Shown: piece after piece, positions 44,787 through 52,024 of the stretch
How positions within the stretch are numbered: the first letter of the stretch is position 1
Layout of the letters: each line of letters starts with the position of its first letter
Assembly (NCBI RefSeq): GCF_963668385.1
Contig: NZ_OY764327.1
Span: 4,436,501-4,500,500, forward strand
DNA: 64,000 nucleotides
Direction of reading: 5' to 3'
Origin: an uncultured Carboxylicivirga sp.
GTDB taxonomy: Bacteria > Bacteroidota > Bacteroidia > Bacteroidales > Marinilabiliaceae
Notes under the pieces: generated by a model
Databases searched by the model: none
Told to the model about the DNA's origin: nothing
Seen by the model: the letters and a program-made list of their open reading frames with translations, nothing else
Program-made: the position numbers and the translations under genes

Positions 44787-44851
44787 AGTCGATCTTTTAA
44801 TTTTTAATTTGAAATCGACTTCAAAAAAAAAGCACCCAAAGAGGGCGCTTT
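44787..44851 (-). terminator. Terminator and dyad between early and late prophage genes
   Basis: On the minus strand, AAGCGCCC/GGGTGCTT (44830-44850) plus a nine-T run terminates after the HTH gene. Below it, a 7-bp inverted repeat (AGTCGAT 44787-44793, ATCGACT 44814-44820, 20 bp apart) sits just before the capsid start codon, a possible operator or 5' leader stem. Confidence 0.65.
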
Positions 44852-44888
44852 TACATAACTTTACTTTACTTTCTATTTTTATCGTTTT

Positions 44889-45092
44889 TTAGACGTTTTT
44901 AGGGCTTTTCATTAAATCAATTGCATATTTACATTCTTGAACTGTTAAGCCCTCATATTTAGCTAAATGATTAATTAAAATACGTCCTTTTCGTTTTATA
45001 TTTAAATAATTCTTAATTTCTGTAATACGGTGAGAAGCCGTAGGAGTGGAGCACCCATAAAAATCTGCTATATCTTGTCTTGTAAGTTCCAT
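44889..45092 (-). CDS. Small prophage HTH DNA-binding protein
   Basis: 67 residues. ELTRQDIADFYGCSTPTASHRITEIKNYLNI is a helix-turn-helix with a recognition helix at TPTASHRIT; the second half has LINHLAKYEGLTVQECKYAIDLM. Similar size to excisionase or Cro-like control proteins. It lies between the replication genes and the early/late terminator, so it may control the late capsid promoter or the lysogeny choice. Confidence 0.68.
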   Translation of the reverse strand: MELTRQDIADFYGCSTPTASHRITEIKNYLNIKRKGRILINHLAKYEGLTVQECKYAIDLMKSPKNV

Positions 45093-45146
45093 ATTTTTAA
45101 TGATTTACACCCGAAAAGCGGCAAAGCACGCTTTTTCTAGCTTAGT

Positions 45147-45443
45147 TTATTGGTTTAGTTGATAGATTTTTGATGATAAATCGTTGATATATTGATCAAT
45201 TCCAGCATATAAAGAAAAATCAATCATATTACTTTCAAAATCTATTCGTGTAACTATTAGAGAATCAGTTTTTATCCAAAACGAACCGAAAAAGTAAAAG
45301 GACATATCCAATTTTAATTTATTTCTATTCCGTGAATCAGTATAATAACTCAAAGTGGCAGATTCAAAGTCTAAACCAGTCGCAGCTAAAAACCTTAATT
45401 TATTTTCATTAAAATCTATCTTATTTAAAAAGTGTGTTTTCAT
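45147..45443 (-). CDS. Prophage protein of unknown function following Rep
   Basis: 98 residues, mostly beta-type (FLNKIDFNENKLRFLAATGLDF; LKLDMSFYFFGSFWIKTDSLIVTRIDF). It overlaps the Rep stop by 4 bp (ATGA), so it is translationally coupled and may help replication. No family recognised. Confidence 0.62.
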   Translation of the reverse strand: MKTHFLNKIDFNENKLRFLAATGLDFESATLSYYTDSRNRNKLKLDMSFYFFGSFWIKTDSLIVTRIDFESNMIDFSLYAGIDQYINDLSSKIYQLNQ

Positions 45444-46576
45444 ATGTTTAGATTTAATTGTTGAAAGCCTGGCTTTATTATTTCTTCTTTTTCTGGTTGT
45501 GTTTCTACTTCAGTAATTTTATTTAATTGCTCATTTTCAAACGATTCAATATTTTTTTCACGTGTAAATATATCTTTACAATGTTGATCAAATTCAGTAG
45601 GAATTTTTTTGAATCCTTTATATCGTAGCTGATCAATAGGCACACCAAGTGAGATCACATTATCAGATTCAAATACTTTATTCTTTGTACTATACATTGA
45701 AATCATCTCAATAAATTCATCACTATATTCGTTTTCGTCTGGTATCTCAATTATTAGATTTTTCATTTTAGACACTGCCTGAGAAGAGAACCATATACGC
45801 CCATCTACAGCCAACATTGATTTATCCACATTCTTTGCTTTGTGTTCTTTACTCATGTACTTTGCTATATAAGCACCAACATTATTAACCTTTTTAAGAT
45901 TCTCAATATCTGTTGTATTAGGCTGCATCCAGTTAGTTAACTGACCATATCTAAAAGCCTTTTTTATACGAGAACGAAAAACTTTTTCACTCTCAAACTT
46001 TGGTTTAAACTCCTTTTTTCTTAATTCCCAATAGCCCGACCAATCCAAAGCAGACATTTTTTTATGATATTCATAAGTATAACCCAACTTATTACAAATA
46101 CGATTCCAGCGTTCTCTAATTTCTAAAGCAGGTATAAAACGATCTAGTAACAAATGAAAATGTAAATTACCGTTGAATTGTTTTTCTGCTTTCCAAATGA
46201 ATTTTTCAACATCATAAACGTTTCTTAATTCAGTTAACATTTGATTTAAAAGAACCTTTTTAATTTCCTTATCACTATGCACCTGTTCTGATGGCAAAGT
46301 CAGAGTAAGAAAGGTTACTTTGTTTTTATTCTTCCCATAATTAACTATAGCAGGGTCAACCGAGTATAAAAACCAATAAACCGCACGCTCCAGAGCAGTA
46401 GCACCTTTTTTAGATATAAAACCCTGTTCTTTGTTCGGGGCTTCTGGTTTCTTTCCTTTCAATGGGTGTGCATGACCTTCATAAGTCATGTAAGCAGTTA
46501 TGCGTGTGGGGGATATACTCAAACATGGATATTTAACCATGCCATTTGTAAGAATTATAGGAGATAAATCAATCAT
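45440..46576 (-). CDS. Rolling-circle replication initiator (HUH endonuclease, two-tyrosine type)
   Basis: 378 residues. Motif 1 is VTFLTLTLPS (~87-96), motif 2 (metal) is HFH in NLHFHLLLD (H139, H141), motif 3 is YIAKY (Y236, Y240) followed by MSKEH, the two-Tyr spacing of phiX174-type/superfamily I initiators. It nicks and religates the replicative form during rolling-circle replication. WNRICNKLGY and the C-terminal DELIE-type helices are phage-typical. This is the firmest phage gene. Confidence 0.9.
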   Translation of the reverse strand: MIDLSPIILTNGMVKYPCLSISPTRITAYMTYEGHAHPLKGKKPEAPNKEQGFISKKGATALERAVYWFLYSVDPAIVNYGKNKNKVTFLTLTLPSEQVHSDKEIKKVLLNQMLTELRNVYDVEKFIWKAEKQFNGNLHFHLLLDRFIPALEIRERWNRICNKLGYTYEYHKKMSALDWSGYWELRKKEFKPKFESEKVFRSRIKKAFRYGQLTNWMQPNTTDIENLKKVNNVGAYIAKYMSKEHKAKNVDKSMLAVDGRIWFSSQAVSKMKNLIIEIPDENEYSDEFIEMISMYSTKNKVFESDNVISLGVPIDQLRYKGFKKIPTEFDQHCKDIFTREKNIESFENEQLNKITEVETQPEKEEIIKPGFQQLNLNI

Positions 46577-46653
46577 TTTCTTTGTGTTATATGCTAATTT
46601 TTGACTTCTGGGAGTATTGACAAGCCAACCAAAAAGGGGTGTAAAACCCCTTT

Positions 46654-46890
46654 TTATTTTGCCAATGCGTAGTATTTTTCAGGATTTTTCAATTCTGTTC
46701 TAAGTGTTACAAATTGACCAGTATGACACATTAATTTTTCAAGATTTAAAAGCCTTTTTTCGTAGACAGGTATATTATTAATATCATTATCAAAATAGTA
46801 CGAATTCAATTTCGCTTTTACTGTTAATATCCTAAAATACAACTCCATTATATTTATCTTTTTCATACTCTTTACTCTTTTATTAGTCAT
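46654..46890 (-). CDS. Small prophage protein of unknown function
   Basis: 78 residues: a basic start, then a helical ELYFRILTVKAKLNSYYFDN and YEKRLLNLEKLMCHTGQFVTLRTEL. It overlaps the DUF3850-like gene by 8 bp, so it belongs to the early operon. No family recognised. Confidence 0.58.
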   Translation of the reverse strand: MTNKRVKSMKKINIMELYFRILTVKAKLNSYYFDNDINNIPVYEKRLLNLEKLMCHTGQFVTLRTELKNPEKYYALAK

Positions 46891-47125
46891 TTAACAAATC
46901 AATTGACAAAACACAATATCTATGAGACAACATCTCCGTATCTCTAAGAATGAATGTAACACGGACTTCAACAAATTGACCTGTATAACCTTCAATACCA
47001 AATTCCCTTAACATCAAGGTATCACCAACTTTATAACCACGATCATCATAACGAACTTCAAACTTTTTAACACCAAGCTTAACAGCTTGATAGTACATTG
47101 GATAAATTTTTAAATCATGAACCAT
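46883..47125 (-). CDS. DUF3850/ASCH-like prophage protein
   Basis: 80 residues. VHDLKIYPMYYQAVKLGVKKFEVRYDDRGYKVGDTLMLREFG...GYTGQ matches the DUF3850 pattern (HxLKxxPxYFxxVxxGxKxFExRxNDRxFxVGDxLxLxEY), a small PUA/ASCH-like fold thought to bind RNA and common in phages. It is 2 bp after the first early gene. Exact role unknown. Confidence 0.8.
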   Translation of the reverse strand: MVHDLKIYPMYYQAVKLGVKKFEVRYDDRGYKVGDTLMLREFGIEGYTGQFVEVRVTFILRDTEMLSHRYCVLSIDLLND

Positions 47126-47127
47126 AA

Positions 47128-47709
47128 TTAAACAACTTTAGACATTGATATATTGGTTATATCCATAAAACGGGCTCGATCTGTAGATCGAATTGCTTTC
47201 AATTGTTCAAATTCATTTAGACCACGTTCTATTAGATTTATTTCATTTTGATAATTAGTTAGCTCATATTTCAAAGCAGTTAAATTTTTTCTTTCCACTA
47301 ATACATTTAACTCATAACAGGCATTACGCAAGCTGTTTATACAATAATAAAAGGCAGAGAAAACAATATAATTACCATTTTGAGAGGGTGACATCCATAC
47401 AGACTTATTAAGAGAATCAGAAACACCAATGAATAATTCATTCAAATTTCTTTCTGCTTTAAATATTGGAGCTTGCTTACTATTAGCACTTGGAGAAAAG
47501 AGAAGATAATTTTGTCTATACGTTACAAATACATTTGTATAGACATGATTTATAAAGGCTAATTGTTCAGTAAGAAACTTTGAGGTTTTTCTTAGGAATG
47601 AAATAGCTTGCTTTTCTTGCTTAAACTCGAACTCAAAACCGTTTCCAAGTTTTACAAGATAATTCTCGTCAATTGTTTTACTATATGTCCGTAATTCAAT
47701 CTTTTTCAT
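47128..47709 (-). CDS. First early prophage gene, unknown function
   Basis: 193 residues from the ATG at 47709 (MKKIELRTYSK). Alternative starts at 47724 (ATG) and 47733 (TTG) would lie inside an inverted repeat. Contents: beta-rich N-terminal half, a helical C-terminal half (VLVERKNLTALKYELTNYQNEINLIERGLNEFEQLKAIRS) that looks coiled. No family recognised. First gene of the leftward operon. Confidence 0.6.
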   Translation of the reverse strand: MKKIELRTYSKTIDENYLVKLGNGFEFEFKQEKQAISFLRKTSKFLTEQLAFINHVYTNVFVTYRQNYLLFSPSANSKQAPIFKAERNLNELFIGVSDSLNKSVWMSPSQNGNYIVFSAFYYCINSLRNACYELNVLVERKNLTALKYELTNYQNEINLIERGLNEFEQLKAIRSTDRARFMDITNISMSKVV

Positions 47710-47710
47710 T

Positions 47711-47744
47711 CCTGTTAATTGCATTAATTGCAATTCGTAACAGG
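47711..47744 (-). promoter_or_regulatory. Inverted repeat at the head of the prophage early operon
   Basis: CCTGTTAATTGCA and its near-inverse TGCAATTCGTAACAGG (two-base bulge) face each other just before the first early gene and 19 bp from the right dif-like site. It is well placed for a repressor. Confidence 0.45.
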
Positions 47745-47762
47745 AGCAATTTTAATAAATAA

Positions 47763-47790
47763 AAATAACATAATATCAAATATAGGACAC
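47763..47790 (-). repeat. Right dif-like attachment site
   Basis: On the minus strand: XerC-type half GTGTCCTATAT, centre TTGATA, XerD-type half TTATGTTATTT. Eighteen bases are identical with the left site, and seven of 11 match in the XerC half. The change from identity to similarity at the central region fits Xer recombination. Confidence 0.7.
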
Positions 47791-47864
47791 GAACGCGTTA
47801 TTTAAATGAAAGAATCTAATTAGTTCATTTAACTTAACAATAACATATAATCTAAAAATTCGAC

Positions 47865-47958
47865 AAATTAAACAACTTATTAGTTGATATCGGTAAATTT
47901 CAATATTTAAGAAATTAAACAACTTATTAGTTGATATCGGTAAATTTCAATATTTAAG
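47865..47958. repeat. Perfect 47-bp tandem repeat, two copies
   Basis: 47865-47911 and 47912-47958 are identical. Each starts AAATTAAACAACTTATTAG and ends CAATATTTAAG. A third, diverged relative lies near 48119-48180 downstream of the intact serine hydrolase, and so the unit probably came from that gene's 3' flank. Confidence 0.92.
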
Positions 47959-47979
47959 AATAAGATATTTAGATACACT

Positions 47980-48048
47980 TTAAAAATCAACCATAGGTCG
48001 ATTTTTATTAGAAGTATGTGTATGACCTAACTCAAATAAGTTTAGATT
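47980..48048 (-). pseudogene. Remnant of a second serine-hydrolase gene tail
   Basis: Minus-strand codons read NLNLFELGHTHTSNKNRPMVDF and a stop, aligned without gaps to NQNLFELDHTWASNKKRPQVIY, the end of the intact gene at 48190 (15 of 22 identical). No upstream part of the copy is present. It is a leftover of a duplication, now next to the prophage. Confidence 0.75.
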
Positions 48049-48189
48049 GAGTATTTATTTTTGTTATTAATGGCTAAAACAATTTTAATATTTAACAATA
48101 ACTAATCCTTTTAGAATTCGATAAAATCAAGCAGCTTAATAGTTGTTGGTAATTTTTAATATTAAAGGATTAATGTTTTGAGGTATATT

Positions 48190-49518
48190 TTAATATATAA
48201 CCTGTGGACGTTTTTTATTAGAAGCCCAAGTATGATCTAACTCAAATAAGTTCTGATTAGGCCATTCTTTAATTTTAGAAATTCCTCGTTCCATAACACG
48301 CTTAATATCTGAAGCTAAAGCGGGACCTTTCCAGTTGCCGGTGTTAGATAGAAATACGTATGAAATTCCATCATCTCTACGAACTAATAAAGCCGATGTT
48401 CCTGCAAGTGTACCTGTACGTACCCATGAATTGGAAGTTATTCGTCTCCATCCTAATGGACTATATCCCAAATGACTTGGTGTAGTCATCGTTTTAATAC
48501 TTTTTGTATTTAACATATTGGGATAAGTATTGAATCCATCAACAGATAGCATTAGCTTCATCAAATCAGTAGATGAAGCAATCCAACCACCCGCAGCACC
48601 AAGTGTATGCATGTCGTTACCTCCATAAGTACGCAAAACTTGATCTCCATTTCCTGTATAATCATCAACATAAAATGTCTGTTCAGGCTCGTAATAAATA
48701 ACTTCTGATTCAGCTCTTTCATTACGATGACTTCCACCAAGTTGCATATCATATATACCTAATGGGTATAATACATTTGTTTGTATGAATTTTTCATAAT
48801 CAATACCAGAAGTTTTTTCAATTACCTGACCAAGAATCATAAAACCTAAATTTGAGTAATAAGATGATTCTCCTGGTGTAAAGTGAAGTCTTTTAGCAAG
48901 TACAAACCGAATTATATCTGATTCATTAATAGGTAGTTCTTTATGCAAATTATGAGCTATGGTTGTAGGCATAAACATTTGATCGCCCCAACGAGTTGTC
49001 CATCCACCACTGTGCTCTAATAAATGTCTTACAGAAATATCTTCTACTCTTTTATCTTTATAATGAAGATAAATAGAGTCATTTAAAATACCATTCGGAC
49101 CAAATACTTTATCATCTAAACTAATTTGACCTAATTCATGCAGTTTCATAATACCTATTGCGGTAATAAGCTTAGATACACTGGCAATTCTAAATAAATT
49201 ATATGGTTCTACCGCATCACGAGCTTCTTTGTCGGCATAACCAAATCCTTTGGCGTAAACTAATTCTCCGTTTTTAGCAATAGCAACGGAAGCACCAACA
49301 ATATGTTCGCGATGCATAAACCGATTTATTTGCTTTTCGATGTATGCAAAATCCTCATTATCAGAATAAAAGTTGTTAAGATGAAACGAAGTAGCTTTAT
49401 TTTTTGGGGGTGTGAAATCACTACCAAATGAGTCTGTCATTGGGTAAAAAATAGTAGCACTCCCCCATAAAAATGTTCCGACTACTACTGCTATGGATGT
49501 TTTCAGTAATAATCTCAT
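48190..49518 (-). CDS. Serine hydrolase of the beta-lactamase/PBP class C family
   Basis: 442 residues with an N-terminal signal anchor (~1-25). SxxK is S113-VS-K116 (IASVSKLITA), YxN is in YYSNLGF, and the third motif may be the RTGTLAGTSA region. The N-terminal acyl domain has HIVGASVAIAKNGELVYAKGFGYAD. Such enzymes act on D-Ala peptides, esters or beta-lactams outside the cytoplasm; resistance is not implied. Its tail is duplicated in truncated form beside the prophage. Confidence 0.88.
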   Translation of the reverse strand: MRLLLKTSIAVVVGTFLWGSATIFYPMTDSFGSDFTPPKNKATSFHLNNFYSDNEDFAYIEKQINRFMHREHIVGASVAIAKNGELVYAKGFGYADKEARDAVEPYNLFRIASVSKLITAIGIMKLHELGQISLDDKVFGPNGILNDSIYLHYKDKRVEDISVRHLLEHSGGWTTRWGDQMFMPTTIAHNLHKELPINESDIIRFVLAKRLHFTPGESSYYSNLGFMILGQVIEKTSGIDYEKFIQTNVLYPLGIYDMQLGGSHRNERAESEVIYYEPEQTFYVDDYTGNGDQVLRTYGGNDMHTLGAAGGWIASSTDLMKLMLSVDGFNTYPNMLNTKSIKTMTTPSHLGYSPLGWRRITSNSWVRTGTLAGTSALLVRRDDGISYVFLSNTGNWKGPALASDIKRVMERGISKIKEWPNQNLFELDHTWASNKKRPQVIY

Positions 49519-49606
49519 TTAAAATACAATTCTACACATTATTGCAAAAATAGTAGTTTTTGAACGTTTTGGAAAGAATTATACTTAAATTTACTTAACA
49601 TGCATC

Positions 49607-50188
49607 TTATTTGAATGGTTTAATACTACAACCAATTGCTTTTGTTGTAGTGTACTTTGGTGTCTTTCCTTGGTTTATTGCGTCAATAGCCATTTCAAGA
49701 TACTTGTCTTTTACTTTCTCAGGTTCTTGGTAATTGTCATCAATAGCACCAATATAAGCAATTTTAAATGCCTTGTCTTCATTCTTTAAAAGAAATACAT
49801 GAGGTGTTTTAGTTGCTCCATATTGTAGATATATTCCTTTATTATCAAGTAAATAAGGGAAGGCGTAGTTCTTTTCAACCATATGTGAATAGCCATCAAC
49901 TTCGTAAGCTACAGAATCATTAGGGTTTATGGCAATAACCGGGTAATTTAGTGGTTTATATTTCTTATTTAAATTAATTATACGTTGTTCGTATAATTTT
50001 GCATAAGGGCAATGATTACAAGTAAAGACTAGTATAACACCCTCTTGATTAGAAAAATCAGATAATGCAATTATATTCCCATCAGTATTTAGAAGTTGAA
50101 AATTCGGAGCTTTATCTCCTATCTTAACTTGAGCGTAAGATGTAAGGGTTAATGTAGATAGTAAAAGACTAACAAATAAAGATTTCAT
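49607..50188 (-). CDS. Secreted thioredoxin-fold (AhpC/TSA-like) protein
   Basis: 193 residues; signal peptide ends SYAQ. GDKAPNFQLLNTDGNIIALSDF is a peroxiredoxin/TlpA-type start and VFTCNHCPYAK (C57, C60) is the redox CxxC site. YGATKTPHVFLL is the cis-Pro loop. It is a thiol-disulfide or thioredoxin-family redox protein of the periplasm. It starts 4 bp after the TlpA-like gene, so they are co-expressed. Confidence 0.85.
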   Translation of the reverse strand: MKSLFVSLLLSTLTLTSYAQVKIGDKAPNFQLLNTDGNIIALSDFSNQEGVILVFTCNHCPYAKLYEQRIINLNKKYKPLNYPVIAINPNDSVAYEVDGYSHMVEKNYAFPYLLDNKGIYLQYGATKTPHVFLLKNEDKAFKIAYIGAIDDNYQEPEKVKDKYLEMAIDAINQGKTPKYTTTKAIGCSIKPFK

Positions 50189-50192
50189 AGTT

Positions 50193-50672
50193 TTATTGTT
50201 TAAGTGTTTCTATTAAATTGTTTAATTTACTTTGTGTTAATTCGCCTTCGTGAAAAATTTGGTCTTTTTTGTAGTATAATTTGGTAGCCGGAATAGCTCC
50301 TGACCAATTTGAGTCAATTTTATTAACCCAATTATTTGGATTTGATTCATTTAACCATACAACCTTTTCCTGAATGCTTTTGTTGGAGATAAATGGTTTT
50401 AACTTGCTTTCTATTTGAGTTTTAAAGTCGAGACTTACCAGAATAATTTTTAACGGTTGATTCTCTTTTGGAAAATACTCTGAATTAAAGATAGGTAGTT
50501 CTTCAACACACGGAGCGCACCATGTTGCCCAAAAGTTTACAATATATAACGTGTCGGAATTGTTATTGATAGAAGCAAGTAATTGTTCAGAATTTATACT
50601 TTCAATCTGTTGAGAGAATGATTGTTTGACAATGAATAAGAATAGAAATCCAATAAAAAAAGCTACTTTCAT
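50193..50672 (-). CDS. TlpA/ResA-like thiol-disulfide oxidoreductase
   Basis: 159 residues; signal peptide ends SFSQ. The site is NFWATWCAPCVEELP (C52, C55) and the cis-Pro loop is SGAIPATKLYY. It most likely reduces or oxidises disulfides of exported proteins. Upstream of the second thioredoxin-fold protein and 48 bp after the DUF4105 gene. Confidence 0.88.
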   Translation of the reverse strand: MKVAFFIGFLFLFIVKQSFSQQIESINSEQLLASINNNSDTLYIVNFWATWCAPCVEELPIFNSEYFPKENQPLKIILVSLDFKTQIESKLKPFISNKSIQEKVVWLNESNPNNWVNKIDSNWSGAIPATKLYYKKDQIFHEGELTQSKLNNLIETLKQ

Positions 50673-50720
50673 ATAGATGGTTTTATATGAAAACAGCTTT
50701 GCTATAAAAAGGTTTGTTAT

Positions 50721-51893
50721 CTACTTGTTAATGTAGTAATATAACGAAGTAAGTCGAACTAAAAGTAACAAAACCAATGGGAAAATCATTGCTGGAATGT
50801 GTTGAGGAATAAATACCCAACCAATAGTGAATAATAATATTCCTATAATAATAATCCCTATAATAATGCGTAATGCTTTAGTGCGAAATAGTTTCTTTGG
50901 TAATAGAGCTAGTAGTATGAATAATGGGTTGCTCCACAATATATTATAATTATCTCCGGTAACAGAATGACGAGTAAAAAACCATAAGAAAACGATTAAA
51001 ATAGCAACCAATCCTACAGCAAGAAACAATATTCTATTAACGGTCATAACAGGTTTTTTATGCCTTTTGATTTCCCATGTTGTAAGTACTAACCCAGCGC
51101 CAAATAGAATCCAGAATACAACAAGTGGAGTTAAGAAAATAGATTTAGAAGTTCCTTTCTCGAAATTAAGCAATTGTCGCGACTCTCTTATCAGGTTTCT
51201 ATCCTTCACTCCTTCATTACGAATTACGGCTTTTCCAAAGTAAATCATAAGATAATCAGGTAGAAACATTTGATTATACACATTTGCAATGTTATCAGTC
51301 CCTCTTCCCAAAATAATGTCTAAACCATCTTTGACCCAAGGTTTGTTTTTTTCATATTCATGAATAAAATATCGGAATGGTAAAGTTTGATTGGTTGTAT
51401 CGGTATAAGCAATTTCCCCATCTATATTTCGGTAAACAATATCCCGAATTCTGGTCGCACAATTATCAAAGAAAAAATCATACCGATAATACCTATGTTC
51501 AGGTTGAAGATTTACAATAATAGCATCAAAAAGAGCCTGTTTTTCGCTTTGATTTAAATTTAAATCCTGTTCCCAAATACTTCTTTCATCCCGAAAGTAA
51601 CTATTCATAAACCGTTTAAAAGTAGCATCTGAGAGAATATATTTTAGGTTACCATTTGCAAATTTTAAATAAAAATTAGGAGTATTAAAATCAAATGTTC
51701 CGTAGTTAAATACATGATCTATGCCATTACTTACATCTTTTACTCTTATGGCACTATGGCCATAAAGGGAGTACAATTCTTCACCCGGAGCACAGGTTAA
51801 AATAGATATGGTTGCATTTTCTGATAATTTTCTGGCTCCATATGATGGAGTCAATAATAATATGAAAGAGATTATAAGAAATAATCGTTGCAT
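50721..51893 (-). CDS. DUF4105 / Lnb-type membrane protein (probable lipoprotein N-acyltransferase family)
   Basis: 390 residues. Signal peptide, then a periplasmic Lnb_N/DUF4105 domain (~25-240) with LYSLYGHSAIRV (H46) and FFFDNCATRIRDIV (C145), residues expected in a His/Cys active site. Five hydrophobic helices fill the C-terminal third. Related Bacteroides proteins have been proposed to N-acylate lipoproteins in organisms without Lnt; I have not verified this by comparison. Neighbouring thioredoxin-fold proteins could keep the Cys reduced. Confidence 0.8.
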   Translation of the reverse strand: MQRLFLIISFILLLTPSYGARKLSENATISILTCAPGEELYSLYGHSAIRVKDVSNGIDHVFNYGTFDFNTPNFYLKFANGNLKYILSDATFKRFMNSYFRDERSIWEQDLNLNQSEKQALFDAIIVNLQPEHRYYRYDFFFDNCATRIRDIVYRNIDGEIAYTDTTNQTLPFRYFIHEYEKNKPWVKDGLDIILGRGTDNIANVYNQMFLPDYLMIYFGKAVIRNEGVKDRNLIRESRQLLNFEKGTSKSIFLTPLVVFWILFGAGLVLTTWEIKRHKKPVMTVNRILFLAVGLVAILIVFLWFFTRHSVTGDNYNILWSNPLFILLALLPKKLFRTKALRIIIGIIIIGILLFTIGWVFIPQHIPAMIFPLVLLLLVRLTSLYYYINK

Positions 51894-51978
51894 AGTCAGT
51901 TTTTTTGCCGAATATACTAAACAGAATTGTGTTTTAAGAAATATTGAAAAAAGATGTTTTTAGTAATGTTATAGTATA

Positions 51979-52006
51979 TTGTAATGATAGCAGTTTATTA
52001 TCTTTG
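51979..52006 (+). promoter_or_regulatory. Bacteroidota-type promoter
   Basis: TTG at 51979-51981, 17-bp spacer, TATCTTTG at 51999-52006; the next gene starts 19 bp later. Same architecture as the promoter at 21148. Confidence 0.65.
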
Positions 52007-52024
52007 TTTTAACGTCATACAAAA

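Larger units (their letters stand above)
41000..47790 (-). mobile_element. 6.76-kb dif-integrated small prophage (candidate ssDNA, membrane-containing, tailless)
   Basis: Bounded by two dif-like sites (41000-41027 and 47763-47790) that place 6,763 bp between equivalent positions. The contents are about 14 mostly tiny, tightly packed or overlapping genes on the minus strand: unknown early genes, a DUF3850-like gene, an HUH initiator, an HTH protein, then after a terminator a duplicated-domain protein (candidate capsid), a membrane protein, a Tyr-rich basic protein, a membrane-anchored lytic enzyme, an annexin-like membrane protein and a lipoprotein. No integrase, terminase, packaging ATPase, portal or tail gene is present. 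Size, rolling-circle initiator and membrane proteins fit a small ssDNA phage with a lipid layer (FLiP-like or flavobacterial ssDNA phages). It could also be a satellite or a corticovirus-like element. Confidence 0.8.
47791..48189. other. Gene-free right flank of the prophage with duplicated sequence
   Basis: No intact gene. It contains a 47-bp tandem duplication (47865-47958), a truncated copy of the serine-hydrolase tail (47980-48048), and a diverged relative of the tandem unit at about 48119-48180. The whole block 47830-48050 resembles 48085-48265. Confidence 0.6.

Noticed and set aside
47725-47733. TTG start for the first early phage gene
   Set aside because: It lies inside an inverted repeat, and ATGs at 47724 and 47709 are available.
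47865-47958. Tandem repeats as a CRISPR array
   Set aside because: The two 47-bp copies are directly adjacent with no spacers and no cas genes are near.
40000-48000. Prophage as a Microviridae (gokushovirus-like) element
   Set aside because: The HUH motif and dif insertion would fit, but no long VP1-like capsid protein is present; the largest candidate has 235 residues and several membrane proteins surround it.
48190-49518. Serine hydrolase as a beta-lactam resistance gene
   Set aside because: The family is broad (esterases, peptidases, class C-like enzymes) and nothing in the sequence or context favours resistance.
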